25,273 nucleotides of DNA from Acidimicrobiia bacterium. Its GTDB lineage: Bacteria > Actinomycetota > Acidimicrobiia > IMCC26256 > PALSA-555. How positions within the stretch are numbered: the first letter of the stretch is position 1; each line of letters opens with the position of its first letter. The notes under the pieces were generated by a model. It searched no databases. It was given only the letters and a program-made list of their open reading frames with translations, and was not told the DNA's origin. Location of the stretch: the NCBI GenBank assembly GCA_022865365.1, contig JALHSW010000461.1, positions 1 through 25,273 of the forward strand, in the 5' to 3' direction. This document shows, one piece after another, positions 23,614-25,273 of this stretch. The translations under genes were made by a program, and so were the position numbers.

Positions 23614-24626
23614 CGGATGCCGTGCAGCTCGGCCTTGGCCTCGCGCAGCATGAGGGTTGGCACGAGGTCGGCGGGTGTGGCGTCGTCGTAGAGGACGGCC
23701 CCCACCATCGCGGCGATCGGCATCTCGAGCCCACGTTGGGCCGCGAGCTCGAGGACGGCGCGGGTGCTCTTGACCCCTTCGGCGACCATCTTCATCTCGG
23801 TCACGATCTCGTCGAGGTGCCGACCCCGACCCAGCTCGACCCCGACGTGACGGTTTCGGCTCTTCTCGCTCGTGCAGGTCGCGACCAGATCGCCCATGCC
23901 GGCGAGGCCGGAGAAGGTGAGGGAGTCGCCGCCGAGTGTGACCCCGAGGCGCGCCAGCTCGGCGAGCCCGCGCGTCATCAGCGCGGCCTTCGTGTTGTCG
24001 CCGTATCCGAGCCCGGCAGCGATGCCGGTGGCGATCGCGATCACGTTCTTGAGCGCGCCTGCGATCTCGCACCCGACGACGTCGGGGTTGGTGTAGACGC
24101 GAAACGTCCGGCCCATGAAGAGCTGCTGCAACGACACCGCAGTGTCGGCGTCGGGGATCGCGATCACCGACGCGGTCGGCTGTCCCTCGGCAACCTCGCT
24201 GGCGAGGTTCGGCCCGGTGAGGACCCCGATCCGGTCGGGCTGATGCGATGCGAGCACGTCGGCGACCACTTCGGTCATGCGCAGGTTGGTTCCCTGCTCC
24301 ACCCCCTTCGAGAGGCTCACGACAGGGACGGTCTCACCGATCACGTCGGCGGCGTCGGTGAGAACGGCGCGAAATCCGTGCGAGGGCACACCGATGACCA
24401 CGACGTCAGCGTCAGCACACACGGCGTCGAGATCCGCGGCCGCGCGCAGGCTCGGGGGGAGCGGAATCCCGGGGAGGTAGCGGGCGTTCTCGTGGTTGGC
24501 GTCGATGCTGGCCGCGAGCTCGGGATCACGGGCCCACAGCCACACGTCGGCGTGCTCGGCCACGATCGCGGCCACCGCGGTGCCCCATGACCCGGCCCCG
24601 ACGACCGCGACCTTGCGCGTCGTCAT
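23610..24626 (-). CDS. gpsA: NAD(P)+-dependent glycerol-3-phosphate dehydrogenase
   Basis: 338 residues, normal length. It reduces dihydroxyacetone phosphate to sn-glycerol 3-phosphate, the backbone of phospholipids. The N-terminal Rossmann motif is VAVVGAGSWGTAVA (residues 7-20). The substrate and catalytic region has SLSKGVEQGT and CEIAGALKNVIAIATGIAAGLGYGDNTKAALMTRG, with the catalytic lysines, followed by FSGLAGMGDLVATC. ATG 24626 is chosen over an upstream frame because it overlaps the plsC stop (ATGA) and the family normally starts just before the Rossmann strand. The stop overlaps the next gene. Co-translation with an acyltransferase fits phospholipid synthesis. Confidence 0.96.
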   Translation of the reverse strand: MTTRKVAVVGAGSWGTAVAAIVAEHADVWLWARDPELAASIDANHENARYLPGIPLPPSLRAAADLDAVCADADVVVIGVPSHGFRAVLTDAADVIGETVPVVSLSKGVEQGTNLRMTEVVADVLASHQPDRIGVLTGPNLASEVAEGQPTASVIAIPDADTAVSLQQLFMGRTFRVYTNPDVVGCEIAGALKNVIAIATGIAAGLGYGDNTKAALMTRGLAELARLGVTLGGDSLTFSGLAGMGDLVATCTSEKSRNRHVGVELGRGRHLDEIVTEMKMVAEGVKSTRAVLELAAQRGLEMPIAAMVGAVLYDDATPADLVPTLMLREAKAELHGIR

Positions 24627-25273
24627 CGCGTCGCGGGCCTGAGCTGCGCGGTCTCGGGCGTGCGTGCCCACCAGTCGTCATCACCGGGCTCGGGGCGCTG
24701 CGGGTAGATCTCGCGCGCCCGACCGACACACTTGGAGATGGCGGTCATGATGCGGTCGGTCGCGTCGTGCACGTCGTCACCGGCATGGACGCGCACGGGA
24801 TCACCGACCACGACGGTCTCGGCGATCCCCCACCGCCACTCGGGGCGCCGGCCCTTGAACAGGATGCGATGGAGGCCCCACAACCCGACCGGGATGACCG
24901 GGACGCCGCTCAACGCCGCGAGGCGCGCCGTCCCCGTCTTTCCGGCCATGGGCTCGAGGTCGAGGGAGATAGTCCCTTCGGGGAACACCGTCACACACTC
25001 CCCCGAACGCAGCGCCTCGACCGCAGGTGCGAGGGAGGCGGCCGCGTCGGCAGTGTCCCGCTGCACGGGGATCTGCTGGATCTGACGCAGCGCCCACCCG
25101 AGGCCCGTCTTCTCGAACAGCTCGGCCTTGGCGAGGAACCGCACTCGACGATGACGCTCGTTGGCCAGGTACGCCAGGGCGAGCGGATCGAGGTAGGAGA
25201 CGTGGTTGCTCGCGACGATGGCCGGCCCGTAGACGGGGACGCGGTGAGCCCCGTCGATGGTCCAATGGACGCC
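24623..25273 (-). CDS. plsC: 1-acyl-sn-glycerol-3-phosphate acyltransferase (partial; N-terminus beyond the right edge)
   Basis: 216 residues are visible; the start is outside the window. It transfers an acyl chain to lysophosphatidic acid or a related acceptor at the membrane. The acyltransferase motif I is NHVSYLD (NHx4D), motif II follows as VRFLAKAELFE, motif III is VFPEGT, and motif IV is VPVIPVGLWG. The first visible codons (VHWTIDGAHRVPVYGPAIVASN) lead directly into motif I, so only a short N-terminus is missing. The stop TGA overlaps the gpsA ATG. An internal GTG at 25144 is not the start, as it would remove motif I. Confidence 0.93.
   Translation of the reverse strand, partial: GVHWTIDGAHRVPVYGPAIVASNHVSYLDPLALAYLANERHRRVRFLAKAELFEKTGLGWALRQIQQIPVQRDTADAAASLAPAVEALRSGECVTVFPEGTISLDLEPMAGKTGTARLAALSGVPVIPVGLWGLHRILFKGRRPEWRWGIAETVVVGDPVRVHAGDDVHDATDRIMTAISKCVGRAREIYPQRPEPGDDDWWARTPETAQLRPATR

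Noticed and set aside
22426..24072. A 548-codon minus-strand frame that would fuse the hypothetical protein to a longer N-terminus
   Set aside because: The extra part overlaps gpsA out of frame and is Arg-rich. The coupled TTG at 23613 gives a sensible protein.
1..25273. CRISPR arrays, tRNA or rRNA genes, insertion sequences, prophage
   Set aside because: No spaced repeats of CRISPR type, no tRNA- or rRNA-like segments, no transposase or integrase and no terminal inverted repeats were seen. The DUF222-HNH gene is not itself evidence of a mobile element.

Overview
This window is high-GC DNA from an actinobacterium. Class Acidimicrobiia is my best guess, but that placement is inference. Support comes from two actinobacterial LexA boxes (CGAAC-N4-GTTCG), an ImuA'/ImuB/DnaE2 damage-tolerance set, a DUF222/13E12-type HNH protein, a SCO6745-like protein, a TIGR03086-like protein and a cyclase/NB-ARC ATPase fusion. 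Many genes are coupled by 4-bp start/stop overlaps. Several starts look leaderless, with a TAnnnT hexamer 6-8 nt upstream. There are no rRNA or tRNA genes, CRISPR arrays, transposases or phage genes, and no gene-free stretch exceeds 300 bases.

Left part (1-4090, minus strand): the N-terminal two-thirds or so of dnaE2 runs off the left edge behind its LexA box. Next come a DUF222-HNH protein, a Bcp-type peroxiredoxin and a small DUF4258/DUF2283 pair that resembles a toxin-antitoxin module. The DUF4258 gene appears frameshifted. Between the peroxiredoxin and this pair lies a 21-codon plus-strand relic of a second cyclase gene.

Middle (4121-9017, plus strand): a class III adenylate cyclase/NB-ARC/TPR regulator, a DUF3237 protein and an ABC-F ATPase. 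Facing them (9040-11468, minus strand) are imuB and imuA', with a second LexA box. The mutasome genes are therefore split by about 7.3 kb but keep separate LexA boxes. Divergent from imuA' is an HAE3-type RND/MMPL transporter coupled to a universal stress protein. Its start region overlaps the LexA box.

Right part (14522-25273, almost all minus strand): a small conserved protein, a six-copy 7-bp tandem repeat, a TIGR03086-like protein, RNase HII, a SCO6745-like protein (apparent CTG start), an MtnX-like HAD phosphatase and an Amt ammonium transporter. A plus-strand GH38 alpha-mannosidase is next, converging on a coupled plsC-gpsA-hypothetical operon. Its stop codon shares a CTAG palindrome with the last gene of that operon.

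Most genes belong to known families. I did not find a clearly new multi-gene system. The strongest leads are the split LexA-controlled mutasome with a possibly co-controlled transporter/stress-protein pair, the frameshifted DUF4258/DUF2283 module, and the cluster of leaderless starts.
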